A DNA stretch of 64,000 nucleotides, taken from positions 13,211,001 through 13,275,000 of the forward strand of contig OX335653.1 in the NCBI GenBank assembly GCA_946894095.1, read 5' to 3'. The position numbers and the translations under genes are program-made. This document shows, in pieces, positions 21,901 through 30,866 of this stretch. Each line of letters starts with the position of its first letter. The first letter of the stretch is position 1. The DNA comes from Incurvaria masculella (taxonomy: Eukaryota > Arthropoda > Insecta > Lepidoptera > Incurvariidae). The notes beneath the pieces were generated by a model. It saw only the letters and a program-made list of their open reading frames with translations, made no database searches and had not been told where the DNA came from.

Positions 21901-23352
21901 AAGACCCATTGTTCCCATGTGCTATACCCGACTGCCCTAGATTTAGATGAATCCATCCCCTTTTGTAAACAAATTCTTGAGCTGTCCACTGAAAATCCTT
22001 CGTTCAGGGATGACGAAAGAGAGTTGTTCACCTACTGGATTACATCTAATGAAAAGCAGCATTTTGTTCATCTTTTCTTACGGGTACATCACTACGAAGA
22101 GATGTCATACAGACGTATATTCGAAATCTTGCAGAGCTTTAAAACAGGATTCATGATTGTGCACAATGAGATTAAGGAGATCGCTATTTCTGATTTCAAA
22201 GATCCTTATTCTCAACTGTCTTACACTAAAATATACAACATGCTGTTGCATATATTTCATGACACTAAAATCAAGATCCACGTGTATAAGAATAAGATCA
22301 TTTACCCAACTCCCCCGGAAGTCGAAAAGATTTTGCGCGAAAACCACGATACCCCGGTCGCAGGACACCCAGGATTCGCGAGGATGTTTAATCGTATCAG
22401 CCAATCGTTCTTTTGGAAAAATATGCGTGCCGACATAAAAAACTATATAAAGAAATGTAAATCATGTCAAATAAACAAACCCTTGCGTAAAACTAATAGA
22501 GCCCCAATGGAGATAACGAGCACCAGTACTAAACCTTTTGAGAGGATCGCTCTCGATATTGTAGGTCCCCTGCCCGAGTCAGGTGTGCACCAGTTCAAAT
22601 ACATCATGACGTTGCAAGACGATCTCACTAAATTCTTTACCGCGTATCCCCTTATCACTACCTCAGCTGAGCAGACAGCAACACAGCTGATTCACTTTAT
22701 CGCTCACTTTGGCATTCCTAAAACTGTCTTAACTGATCAAGGATCTAACTTCATTTCCGAACTATTCAAAAACGTCTGTGACTTATTTAAAATCAAAAAT
22801 ATATTTTCATCCCCTTACCATCCTCAAACTAATGGCGCACTCGAAAGGAGTCACGCCACCCTTAAGGAATATTTAAAATCTTTCGTAAATGAAAATCAAA
22901 ATAACTGGCATCAATTTCTTCATACCGCTATACTAGCGTATAATACGAATGTCCATACAACAACTAAGTACTCGCCATACGAACTTTTATTCGGCTACGA
23001 GCCCTATATCCCTAACTCAGTATATAACGAAAACCCCAACTTGACTTACCCCGAATACATCCGTGCGTTAAAATATAGAATGAACCTAAGTAGAGAAAAG
23101 GCCCTTGAGCACATAGCGAATAGCAAGGAGACCTCTAAGCGATATTACGACCATCATTCACGCGAAACACAATATAAATCCGGAGACCTCGTGTATGTTA
23201 AGAATCACCCCAGACAATCCAAATCACTATCTCCGATTTGGAAAGGCCCATTTAAACTAATTAAACTAAACGGTAGACACACCGCTACCCTGCTGATAAA
23301 CAGGAAGCATGTGCGTCACCACTTCGACGAGCTGAAACCAGCTCACGAATAA
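18958..23352 (+). CDS. pol: Pol polyprotein (protease, RT, RNase H, integrase)
   Basis: The frame has no ATG near its beginning and is expected only as a Gag-Pol fusion through the frameshift at 18979-18985, entering Pol at 18985 and giving a protein of about 1780 residues. In order: a low-complexity N/K/S/P repeat linker (about 19084-19560); aspartic protease with LLVDTGSS (D at 19669); reverse transcriptase with FVYLDDIVLY (catalytic Asp pair at 20986-20991); RNase H with TCDASAHS (21427) and VTDHRPL; integrase with an HHCC zinc finger (first His at 22345), a DD35E triad at 22555, 22735 and 22843, and a C-terminal KGPF module. All catalytic residues I can place are present and the frame is uninterrupted. 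Odd points are the long repeat linker and a small Gly-Gln expansion in RNase H. Confidence 0.93.
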   Translation, partial: LSRILRRFKCLKVPEPCLPKPSYKHGTKSVDFNYKQTIDSDSLLNLKYANSEPKSDDSTKSVQNLKSSNSAKSVQNPKHAYYANSVQNLKHANSAKSEIIPKSTNSAKSVQNPKHTYYANSVQNLKHANSAKSVLNHEPTNSANSVLDPNPAKSVENPNSAKSVPNPNPVPNPNPANSVPDPIPTNSAENLFTKSDETHEISKSELKVFEINTKSKISLPHTHVYTRYSHRPLCLLVDTGSSVSLIKESSLEIKPKLDDFKVKLKGIENGDSYCLTSGTFMMPFGTVKSDKTSLSFNFHVVSEICINYDGIIGNDFFFENNVTIDYETNSITIGDQTLKLLFEENIFTIPPHSECVIECSVKPALGHRLEPDNSYLSLSQQISRGVYITDSIVQLKRNRRVNVIVSNTTNSEIKIKNHKIELTPISEIKEPEQTFAEFNLNHVNQRNLPRSDKTTLSRHQLVLNQIRTDHLDVNEKQPLLDFCAKYTDIFHLDGEQLTTTSAIKHEIDTQNNPPVHVKSYRFPECHKDEVEKQIRKMLEQNIIRPSMSPWAAPIWVVPKKLDSSGKQKWRIVVDYRRLNDITVSQVYPLPLITDILDQLGQCKYFTTLDLASGFHQIEMSPQDASKTGFSVITNGISGHFEFTRMPFGLKNAPSTFQNLMNNVLSGLQGVHCFVYLDDIVLYSRDVSSHIEKLDLVFERLRQFNLKLQPDKCEFLHKEVAYLGHIISREGLAPNPDKVKAVAEYPVPRNPKEIKSFLGLIGYYRRFIQNFSHISKPLTSLLKKDAHFGWTDSQQNAFQILKDKLISAPILQYPRFDLPFILTCDASAHSVGCVLSQNQGQGQGQNQDRPIAFASRKLNSAEGNYSVTEKECVAIIFGTQTFRPYLFGRTFTIVTDHRPLTWLFNVKDPSSRLVRWRLKLEEFDYKIVYKPGAINNNADALSRIPVNVNESSSTTYEDYLKISRSSRIPYDTDIIEHNESLLKTHCSHVLYPTALDLDESIPFCKQILELSTENPSFRDDERELFTYWITSNEKQHFVHLFLRVHHYEEMSYRRIFEILQSFKTGFMIVHNEIKEIAISDFKDPYSQLSYTKIYNMLLHIFHDTKIKIHVYKNKIIYPTPPEVEKILRENHDTPVAGHPGFARMFNRISQSFFWKNMRADIKNYIKKCKSCQINKPLRKTNRAPMEITSTSTKPFERIALDIVGPLPESGVHQFKYIMTLQDDLTKFFTAYPLITTSAEQTATQLIHFIAHFGIPKTVLTDQGSNFISELFKNVCDLFKIKNIFSSPYHPQTNGALERSHATLKEYLKSFVNENQNNWHQFLHTAILAYNTNVHTTTKYSPYELLFGYEPYIPNSVYNENPNLTYPEYIRALKYRMNLSREKALEHIANSKETSKRYYDHHSRETQYKSGDLVYVKNHPRQSKSLSPIWKGPFKLIKLNGRHTATLLINRKHVRHHFDELKPAHE
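18979..19020 (+). promoter_or_regulatory. Gag-Pol -1 ribosomal frameshift signal
   Basis: The heptamer T TTA AAT (18979-18985) is read in the gag phase exactly as X XXY YYZ, the canonical -1 slippery form, two codons before the gag stop (18989-18991). After a 6-nt spacer, 18992-19001 can pair with 19011-19020 into a 10-bp stem with one mismatch and one G-U pair around a 9-nt loop. Pol is open in the -1 frame from 18958. Sequence, phase, spacing and structure all agree; frameshift efficiency is unknown. Confidence 0.88.
19084..19560 (+). repeat. Coding tandem repeats (NSAKSVQNPK-type) in Pol linker
   Basis: The linker between frameshift and protease consists of 10-12-residue imperfect repeats such as NSAKSVQNPKH and YYANSVQNLKH. 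A 108-bp (36-codon) in-frame block starting at 19162 is duplicated almost exactly at 19270. The repeat is hydrophilic and predicted disordered. The length multiple of three shows the reading frame was preserved. Confidence 0.85.
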
Positions 23353-23430
23353 GTAGATTAAATTTAGAATTTTAGGAAAACATAAATATAATTTACCCTA
23401 TTAAAATAGATATTATTTTTCTTCTATTTC

Positions 23431-23432
23431 AG
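23431..23432 (+). promoter_or_regulatory. Env splice acceptor (AG)
   Basis: A pyrimidine-rich run (about 23413-23430) ends in TTTCAG, a good 3' splice site, directly before the open env frame. Its phase matches the leader donor at 17985/17986. Confidence 0.7.
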
Positions 23433-25323
23433 GATAATACTCTTCGCTATAAGCACAGCAAGATGCTTCATACAACCTATAGTGCATAGTCCTGGCCTAT
23501 ACTTCGATCCCGAAGGCACAGTTCAATACTCTGACGATTATTGGAACGTGGTAACTCACGTAGACCTTTCGTATATAGAACCACACCAAAAAAATGTCGA
23601 AACTAATATGAATATCTTAAGTTCTATATGCCATACCTACCAACAACATCGCCGTTTCAGTAATCTTTGTAACGCTACAATCCAACCCCTTAAAGTCTTA
23701 CTGCAGCAAGATTTTTCTCATCTGGAATCTTTGTCTCACATTATCTCAAATGATAGATCTAAGCGAAGCCTCATGAATTTCGGAGGATCTATTCTTAAAT
23801 TTTTCTTTGGAACATTAGACTCTTCAGATGCTGAAAAATATAATAACGCCATAGAACACTGCGAGCAGGACGAAACTCAGATAACCAACCTAATGAAGGA
23901 AAACATCCACGTCGTCCAATCTACTATTAACTCTTTTAACGAAACTATTTCGAAGCTTAACTCTAACGAAATAATATTAAATAATGGAATAACATTTATA
24001 AATACATTAATAAGAAATATATCTAATGAAAGTACTCAGTTTAAAATCTATATAAGAATAAACTCCCTTGGATCCGCGATGGAAAGCTCACTCCTTACTC
24101 TTTCTTTCGCCCTTGAAAATACTATAAACTCCATTCTTTTTGCTAAACTTAACACCCTACATCCTTTTGTAATCACCCCCACTAAGCTTCTTTCGGAATT
24201 AAATATCCATAGTAATAGATTTATTAAAAGTAGAGATTTTCCCGTAGCACTTAATATTAATAATATTCACACCCTTACGGATATCTCGCAATTATTTTCA
24301 TACTATCTAGACAAGAAGATAATATTCATTCTAAGAATACCCTTAGTGCAACCGACGAAATATATCCTTTACAAAATTATTCCTCTCCCGACTCCGCATG
24401 ACTCAGCTATCGCAAGTACCTATGCGCTCATCTCGCCAACTTTCAAGTTCATGGCTATCAAGCAAGATAAGCTAATGTACTCACCTGTCGAGAACCTCGA
24501 ACTTTGTAAACGAACCGATAAGAGTCACTATGTTTGTCCTTTAGAAAATGTTTATTCTGCCATAACCAACCCTTGTTGTGAAACTAAATTAATTTCAGAG
24601 ATAGTTACTACCCTTCCGGTAGAATGTAATTTTAAAATCATTTATGCAGAAGTCGATATTTGGCAGCGACTCAACAACAATAAATGGATTTTTGTACAAT
24701 CCAAATCTAGCAAAGTAAGTATTAAATGTAATGATAGCTATAAAGATTTTACTATTATTGGCACTGGAATTCTAACCCTACCTGTGAATTGTATTGCATA
24801 TCATAAACTGTTAACTTTTAAGCCTGTTTTGTTTGAAAATATTACAGTGCAACCCTTAACTTCTAATTTTGATATTATAAATGATGACTGTTGTGTTCAA
24901 GAAAATTTTAACGAAAGTTTACAAAATATGTCTCCGATAAAATTGTCTAATATAGATCTAGACTCTTTGAGATATTCATCTCACAAATTGGACCATCTAA
25001 GTGATGAATTAAATAAAATAAAAACTCAACCGCATTATATAAAATATGGAAACATTTATTCTGGCCTTGTATACTTAGCATCTTCATGTATAATATCTTA
25101 CCTTGTATACAAACTTTACAAATACATGTGTTGTAACAATGCAAACCTATGTATTAAAGTATATAATCAGTGTTATAACAAGAGACTCGCTAGAAGCTCT
25201 TCTAAAGTAAGTAACTCGATAGAAATGTCAGAAATCCAAACTTCTGAAGATGATGTAACATCTATCACGCCAAGTTGTGCTAGGAAAGCTATGCTTAGAA
25301 CTAAGATCAATGTAAACCACTAG
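23433..25323 (+). CDS. env: Env glycoprotein, F-like, second exon
   Basis: A membrane fusion glycoprotein. The frame is open from the acceptor and has no ATG near its 5' end; the start probably comes from the leader exon at 17972-17985. Just after the acceptor the codons are hydrophobic, as for a signal peptide. A furin-type site RSKR ends at 23766, followed by a glycine- and phenylalanine-rich fusion-peptide-like segment (NFGGSILKFFFGT). Such an arrangement is known in errantivirus Env and baculovirus F proteins. There are several N-glycosylation sequons (for example NATI, NETI). A hydrophobic membrane anchor at about 25060-25115 is followed by a CC pair and a ~60-residue tail. No stop breaks it. 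Its fusion ability is inferred from family only. Confidence 0.85.
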
Positions 25324-25477
25324 TGTGTTGAATGTCAAATTTTGTATTTCATGTATTGTATAGCTATGTAAATCAGTTTCAATATTTTTCTAGTATGACA
25401 CTTAACTTTGTGATAGCCTTGGAAGCAGTTTAACTCCTCGCTTTCTTTTGTCTATCCTGAAAGCTGCGAGCTTTCCC
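25324..25477 (+). other. 3' untranslated part of the errantivirus
   Basis: Lies between the env stop and the purine tract. It includes a hairpin-like 'agctgcgagct' just before the tract. No coding content. Confidence 0.6.
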
Positions 25478-25485
25478 AGGGGAGC
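25478..25485 (+). promoter_or_regulatory. Polypurine tract of the errantivirus
   Basis: AGGGGAGC directly abuts the 3' LTR start, as expected for the plus-strand DNA primer. It is short but correctly placed. Confidence 0.7.
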
Positions 25486-25821
25486 TGTAATAGACCTACA
25501 TTACTGCTGACACTAGCATTCTCACGGTTTTACTATATAAAGGGCGCTGTCGCCAAGCAATAAAGTTCAGTCAACATTCAGAGTCAATCGCGTGCGGATG
25601 CGCTGCCGAAATCCGTGTATTATCTAAGTCCGTATATAAATCCAAGTTATCCTGTAAATCAATTCAATTCTGTGTTTCAAAGTGTTTTCTTAGTTTTCTT
25701 CCAAAACTAAGTGGTGTCAGAACTGATAGAAAATCTGTGCTAAAGTTGTGAACCTTATCAAATAAATTGTGTTATAAGAAAAGTGTTTTTTAAAAACCTA
25801 TTCAAAAGTGCCGTCACAACA
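25486..25821 (+). repeat. 3' LTR of the errantivirus
   Basis: 336 bp, identical to 17375-17710 by base-by-base reading, and followed by the CTAC target duplication. Identity implies insertion recently enough that neither copy has mutated. Confidence 0.95.
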
Positions 25822-28424
25822 CTACTCCATAGCTAGCCATTTAAAGATATCCTCTAAATTGTTTTGTTAACTTCAAGTGACATAATCAACCCATCGCTCC
25901 TACGTTATATCGCCTATTATATAACCTACATAGGTTATATCGGAGTAAGTGCTCCGTGGCTCGCCATTTAGTGGAGTCGCAGCCTAATAGTTCATTTCCT
26001 CCACTGCACAATGGGACAAAAGCCGCTGAGAGCCGCGCGAGCAGACGAGCACTGTCGCCGGACAGTATCCATTACTCGCCGCCGTGCGGAGGCCAAACGG
26101 CACGGCAAAAAGCGGCGGGCGAGACATTTTACGAGAGAACTAAAATATTACGTCAAAAATCAAGTCGACTGCGTGGAGACGTTGATAAATAGCCGGAATT
26201 CCAAGTCAGAGGAATCCCACTATTTGGAGCACATGAGAATAGCAAAGGGCGGGCACATAAGTATAGAAGCCCAGTCGGTCAGTCGAATAGGCTGGTCGTA
26301 CAGCTAAACCATGAATTCCTTGGTCTGCCTCCATATTTGCTTAAGATTACTATATGCGGTCTTTCAACGGAAGCGGGAAAGGGCCCTTGGCCATTCGTTG
26401 GCCTCCCACATTTCCCAATGCTTATGGGCATCATTGCTGTCCATGTCCATATCATTGCGTTCTATAGAGTTCGAGTTTTACTTTCGACTTTTTTAAGTAA
26501 TCAACGAATCCACGGATAAAATAATAGCACGACGCTAACGATGACATCAACTGTAAAATGTTTTAGCGTTTATCATAAGAAAGAAAGTAAACTCGGATTG
26601 AGGCATATTTGTGGACCTGTATTTCGCATTGGTGTAAAACTCAGACTAAGGGCTTTAGCTCAATTATGACGGGTCGCAAATTTAAGTTATGTACCATCAA
26701 TAAAACTAGTTGCAACTCTCTCTCGGGTCACCGCTCTGGTGAACTTTAAAAAGGAAGATAAATCGATTCACTTTTTTGATGTAGTCGTTGACTTACATCT
26801 ACCAATACATAAATACCAGTTAGTAGGGCATGTAATAAGCTAGCATCCGTCGGTTTTTTCTCGTTGGTCATACCGGACTAAGTGCAATCGGCGGAAAGAA
26901 GTGGTTCCGTACCGCTCAGGGCCGAGAGGACTGGAGAAAAAATGGAGAGGTTTCCATACGTAAACACACTAACTAACTGACTGAAATACCGGATTCAAGC
27001 TTTCGAGAGTTTGGTCCTAGAATAAATCATAAAACTTTAAAGATTCGTCTAGTTTGTTTGAACCAAAATCTAGTTTCCTTAATACAATAAATAACACGGC
27101 GTAATCTAGTATTGTGGTAGGAAGCTATGTATCACCTCGAAGCTTCGCCGTATCAGCTCGTCCATCTCTTCCTGGAGGCCGCCCACTCGCCTCGGGAACA
27201 TTTCCTTCCCCATGCTTGGCAACGCACGAGATAACGCACGTAACGCTCTCTGGCGTAGTGGATAGAGGTAAGTTGGTAACACGATGGACACTCAGCACTG
27301 ACTCTGTTTTAGATGATACATAAAATATCAAGTCCTGCCTGCATGCATGTCTGCTGTCACTATGTCCTAGTTAGGTTTCACGGTCTTCCTAAAAATAAAT
27401 ATCCTAATATTTACCGATAGGTATGATACATAAGACTAACTTAAAAATAATCACCTGTGATGTTTGTTGCCATGATTCTTTTCGCATGTTTGTCAGTTCC
27501 ATTTTCGGCTGAAGCAAGCAAATGCAATACAACTTGGTTTTTTAAAATGAGGAAATGTTTCCTGTGAGTAAAATCTCTTGTCTTCAATATTTGGGGTACT
27601 TTCCCACCAGGTGGCGTTCCCGTATCTCCTCATCAATAATCGAGACCACTTGTCTGTAAGCTAGCTGCTCCGTCTAGCGACCAGCAAATAACTGGAACCC
27701 TGGGGTCTCCTCTCTGCGCAGCTCAATCCGAGCCCCCGGTGTGACTCAATAATCGATTTCTAAACAGGAGTGTTACGTCGTCATTTGATTCCAGTTAGCT
27801 GCTGGGACCTAAACAATTGAATTATAATGTAACCTCAGCAATAGAGATAATTTGTATGTCAATAAAATTCTTTGTCTTTTGTTTCAGGTAATTCTGATAA
27901 ATAAGAGGTCATCTCAAACAACTTACCGGTACCTTTTGAATCTGCAGCCCCACACGCCGGTAAGTAAATAACCACCGCAAATAAAATCCTCCCTTCGAAT
28001 CCCACGGGCAAACCCGACGAAGAGAGCCGTTTGATCTTGCGATTTTTGAGTTCACAATCATTCAACAGACAATCTGTGTTCGCCAGCTCCGAGCCGACCG
28101 ATAAAAATGTCGCCGATTTCAAAAGCCCAATCAAAGACACGTGCGAGGAGCCTGTCCACCCCTCGTCCCGCGGGGCTCCACCCCCCCTCCCCGGGGAGAC
28201 CTGGGGAGTGTCGACGATCACGCCGTGTGATCTTTAATCATCTCCGCCGCAGACTGAGGTATTCCGTCTCGGCTTGAAGTGGAGGGAACGTTACTCCGTG
28301 AAGGAAATCCCCGATGAATCTTGCGATCGAGAGACACTGCGCGCTTGACGTCCAGAGTAACTTCCAGCTGGAAACCGATGACCCAAAGGGCAGGAACGCT
28401 CTGACTTAGAATATGAAAGTAGCA
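25822..28424. other. Non-genic flank
   Basis: About 25822-25980 continues the local repeat broken by the errantivirus. The rest has no supportable gene. Frames at 25956-26307 and 27859-28237 have no recognised domain; the latter overlaps a GC-rich patch (about 28130-28260). A 'tggcgtagtggatagag' string near 27251 resembles a pol III A box but no full tRNA or SINE follows. Confidence 0.45.
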
Positions 28425-28555
28425 CGGCTACATTGAACTTGATGGAAGTTGGCTCTTCGACCATCTTTCCTTAAACGCGATGGTGCCAACCTTCGCGAAA
28501 TTTGTTCTACCAACTATCTAGAAAGGAAGTATCCACAACAATCTCAACGGTCGAA
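28425..28555 (-). mobile_element. tRNA-derived SINE fragment
   Basis: 'cggctacattgaacttgatgg' (a near match to the family block) and 'gcgatggtgccaacc' identify a diverged minus-strand fragment. Confidence 0.6.
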
Positions 28556-28650
28556 TAGGCACCGATCAAAATTGGACATAAAAATATGTAGGTTTAGTAT
28601 TTATTAATTTATTTATATTAATTTATTTCTTGGTACGACCTAAGGTTTAG

Positions 28651-28793
28651 CCCCGATGGCACGTAGAGACGGCTAAGTTAATCAATGTTCAAACACTTTT
28701 AGAGAACTGCATTCCGTACCGTCCATACAAAGTGACGTGTTTAATCATACGTTTACATTTATTTAGATTTTTGTCCTTTCGTGCACTAGGCCC
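28651..28793. mobile_element. TWA-flanked MITE, diverged copy
   Basis: It starts 'ccccgatggcacgtagagac' and ends 'gtcctttcgtgcactaggccc', flanked by TTAG on both sides. Sisters lie at 29231-29388 and 57213-57370. It is non-coding. Confidence 0.75.
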
Positions 28794-28839
28794 TTAGTAT
28801 ATCAGTAACGGCTAATTCTACCGAAAAATTATACTCGTT

Positions 28840-29590
28840 GAAAACAAATATATTTGCTTAGCACGACTAAGGAACTACCTAGAATACTGTATTCTGTATT
28901 AGATTTATACTCATTAAAAAAAATTTACGAACTTGCTTAGCACTACTAAGTAACTACCTAATATCCAGTATCTTGGTAACGGACGCTTCAGCATTAGAAC
29001 TATACTCATTGAAAAAAATACGAACTTGCTTAACACGACTAAGTAACTACCTAGTATCCAGTATCTTGGTAACGGGCGATTCAGCATTAGAATTATACTC
29101 ATTGAAAAAAATTACGAACTTGTTTAGCACGACTAAGTAACTACCTAATATCCAGTATCTTGGTAACGGGCGATTCAGCATTAGAATTATACTCATTGAA
29201 AAAATTACGAACTTGTTTAGCACGACTAAGCCCCGATTGCACGAAGAGACGGCCGAGTTAATCAACGTTCAAACACGTCACTTTTAGTGATCCGCATAGA
29301 GTTCCTTCCATACTGTCCACACAAAGTGACGTGTTTGATCATACTTTGACGTTGATTTTGATTTTTTGTCCTTTCGTGCACTCGGCCCTAAGTAACTACC
29401 GAATATCCAGTATCTTGGTATCGGACGCTTCAGCATTAGAATTATACTCATTGAAAAAAATACGAACTTGCTTAGCACGACTAAGTAACTACCTAATATC
29501 CAGTATCTTGGTAAGGGGTGATTCAGCAATAGAATTATGATCATTGAAAAAATGACGAACTCGCTTAGCACGAAGAAGTAACTACCTAAT
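28840..29590. repeat. Tandem array, 93-94-bp unit, ~7 copies
   Basis: The unit contains 'aagtaactacctaatatcca', 'gtatcttggtaacggg', 'ttcagcattagaattatact' and 'acgaacttgcttagcacgac'. 'acttg' anchors at 28931, 29024, 29118 and 29211 give the period. A MITE interrupts it at 29231-29388, and the second LTR element interrupts it after 29590; the array sequence resumes at 36147 with 'ctaatatccagtat'. Minus-strand frames with repeated MSIILMLN are by-products of the array. Confidence 0.88.
29231..29388. mobile_element. TWA-flanked MITE nested in the tandem array
   Basis: A 158-bp element between two copies of TAAG (29227-29230, 29389-29392). Neighbouring array units show the empty site (gactaagtaac), proving insertion with target duplication. 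Ends have an imperfect inverted repeat with a shared GCACGAA core. If the duplication is read as the 3-bp TAA, this fits PIF/Harbinger; no transposase is encoded. Confidence 0.85.
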
Positions 29591-29790
29591 TGTCATGCCA
29601 GGCCATGCACATAAAAATAAAATAGAATAGTTTAAAAAAAATGACAGTTCCGTGTTCGAAGAGAGACTAGAAAAAGCGGATCGGAGAGAGTTTTGTTTTT
29701 AGAAAATAATTTTGCCAAATAAAGTTCTGGTTCCCGATGATCTGGATTTTCACTGAGCTACGCCACCCCCGAGCACGCCAAGACGTGACA
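29591..29790 (+). repeat. 5' LTR of the second LTR element
   Basis: 200 bp from TGTCAT to GTGACA, identical to 35947-36146. It carries AATAAA at 29718-29723. No strong TATA box is present; 'cataaaaata' near 29610 is the nearest candidate. Confidence 0.95.
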
Positions 29791-30096
29791 TTGGTGGAGG
29801 CGCCTAGATCGCCTAGATCGTCGGAGGAGTCGAAGTTTAGGCCGTAGAAGGCCTGCGCTGCTTCGCGTACCACTGCTGCTCGGGCTACCGCTGCTGCACG
29901 TGTAGCGCACGGTGCGAAGGAGACGACGCCCAGAAACGTCGGGTGTTAGTATATAAAGGGTTGGGAATATGGACTTTCCTTGGTGAGTATTTCTTCTTGA
30001 ACATTGTGAACTCATGTGTGTATTCTCATCTTGAACATTAATTGGTGTGGTGCTATTTTTCCTATGTAGGGTTTGATTAGGGTTCTATTCTGAAAA
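29791..30096 (+). promoter_or_regulatory. Leader with primer-binding site and internal TATA box
   Basis: TTGGTGGAGGCGCC follows the LTR and its TGG is placed like a primer-binding site, but I cannot assign a tRNA. An 11-bp direct repeat 'cgcctagatcg' follows. A strong TATATAAAGG sits at 29950-29959, well outside the LTR. A donor-like TTG|GTGAGT follows near 29980. Confidence 0.6.
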
Positions 30097-30846
30097 ATGG
30101 AGAGAATTATGTCTCAATTTGGGGGCGATGGCCAGGACAATGTGGAAGAGTTTCTATATTCCTTTGAAAACATAGCTGCAAGATATGCTTGGTCAGAGGA
30201 AATAAAAAAGGGAGCACTCCCCGCCTACCTAAAGGGAGCGGCAGCTTATTTTTATGCGGGTATTAAGGATCGTACGTACCAGGAAATAAAAAATAGTCTG
30301 ACCGAGGAGTTTCCATCGAAAATAGATTATTTTCTTCTACTGACCACGACGAAACAAAGGGATGAAGGCTTAGTTACCTTCACCTATAAAATGTTGAACT
30401 TCGCTACAAAAGCAAAGCTTGACGACGAAGAGAAAATATGTAAATACGTTATATCTGCGCTTCAACCATATGCGGCCCATAAATTGATAGGAAGGAACAT
30501 TATTAAAATCTCTGAATTGAAAGCAGCAATTCAAGATATACAATACTACGAAAACAATAATGCCGAGGACGTTACATACGAGTTACCTATCCATACGTCT
30601 TCGAACAATTTGCAACAACAGATGGTAGCAACACCTCAACCGTGGTACCCAGACAATTGTTTTGTGAACCCAGAGGCAGCTAGCGTAGCAGACCGGCATC
30701 TGGCGGCGTCGTCACGTCGAAGGCCTGTCCCGGGACGTTACGACTTCAGGACACGTCCTAACGAAGGCCATGCGGGCGCCCCTGGGACGTACGGTCACCA
30801 TTCCGGTGCACCAGTACACCCAAACGGGAAAGGGCGACAGTACTAG
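30097..30846 (+). CDS. gag: Gag-like protein of the second LTR element
   Basis: A 249-residue protein from the ATG at 30097 (context aaaaATGG). Residues ~10-150 look like a retrotransposon Gag or capsid domain, with conserved-type segments such as AYLKGAAAYFYAGI and FTYKMLNFATKAKLDDEEKI. The C-terminal ~80 residues are proline-, arginine- and glycine-rich. There is no CCHC zinc knuckle, unlike the errantivirus Gag, so RNA binding may rely on the basic tail. The stop at 30844-30846 lies 20 nt before the first pol ATG. The frame is intact. Identification rests on position and general character more than on a signature motif. Confidence 0.75.
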   Translation: MERIMSQFGGDGQDNVEEFLYSFENIAARYAWSEEIKKGALPAYLKGAAAYFYAGIKDRTYQEIKNSLTEEFPSKIDYFLLLTTTKQRDEGLVTFTYKMLNFATKAKLDDEEKICKYVISALQPYAAHKLIGRNIIKISELKAAIQDIQYYENNNAEDVTYELPIHTSSNNLQQQMVATPQPWYPDNCFVNPEAASVADRHLAASSRRRPVPGRYDFRTRPNEGHAGAPGTYGHHSGAPVHPNGKGRQY

Positions 30847-30866
30847 TAAGGACTGAGACACGTGTA

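Larger units (their letters stand above)
17375..25821 (+). mobile_element. Errantivirus-like endogenous retrovirus, complete (gag-pol-env)
   Basis: An 8447-bp Ty3/gypsy-group element with env. Order: LTR, primer-binding site, env leader exon, gag, pol, env, purine tract, LTR. The two 336-bp LTRs match at every position I compared, and CTAC duplications (17371-17374, 25822-25825) flank it. gag, pol and env frames are open, with enzyme motifs retained. RT-RNaseH-integrase order and a GPF module at the integrase C-terminus place it in Metaviridae. An F-like Env with a furin-type site places it with errantiviruses. It appears to be a young, structurally intact provirus. Whether it is active cannot be told from sequence alone. 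Confidence 0.93.

Noticed and set aside
26011..26307. 98-codon arginine-rich frame as a host gene
   Set aside because: No domain, poor start context and no splice sites; probably chance in a CpG-richer patch.
28914..29571. Several minus-strand frames with repeated MSIILMLN segments
   Set aside because: They arise from the 93-94-bp tandem array and change with unit phase; there is no start or domain support.
30820..30846. GGGAAAG as a -1 slippery site for the second LTR element
   Set aside because: In the gag phase it reads GGG AAA G, not X XXY YYZ, so it is out of register for simultaneous slippage.
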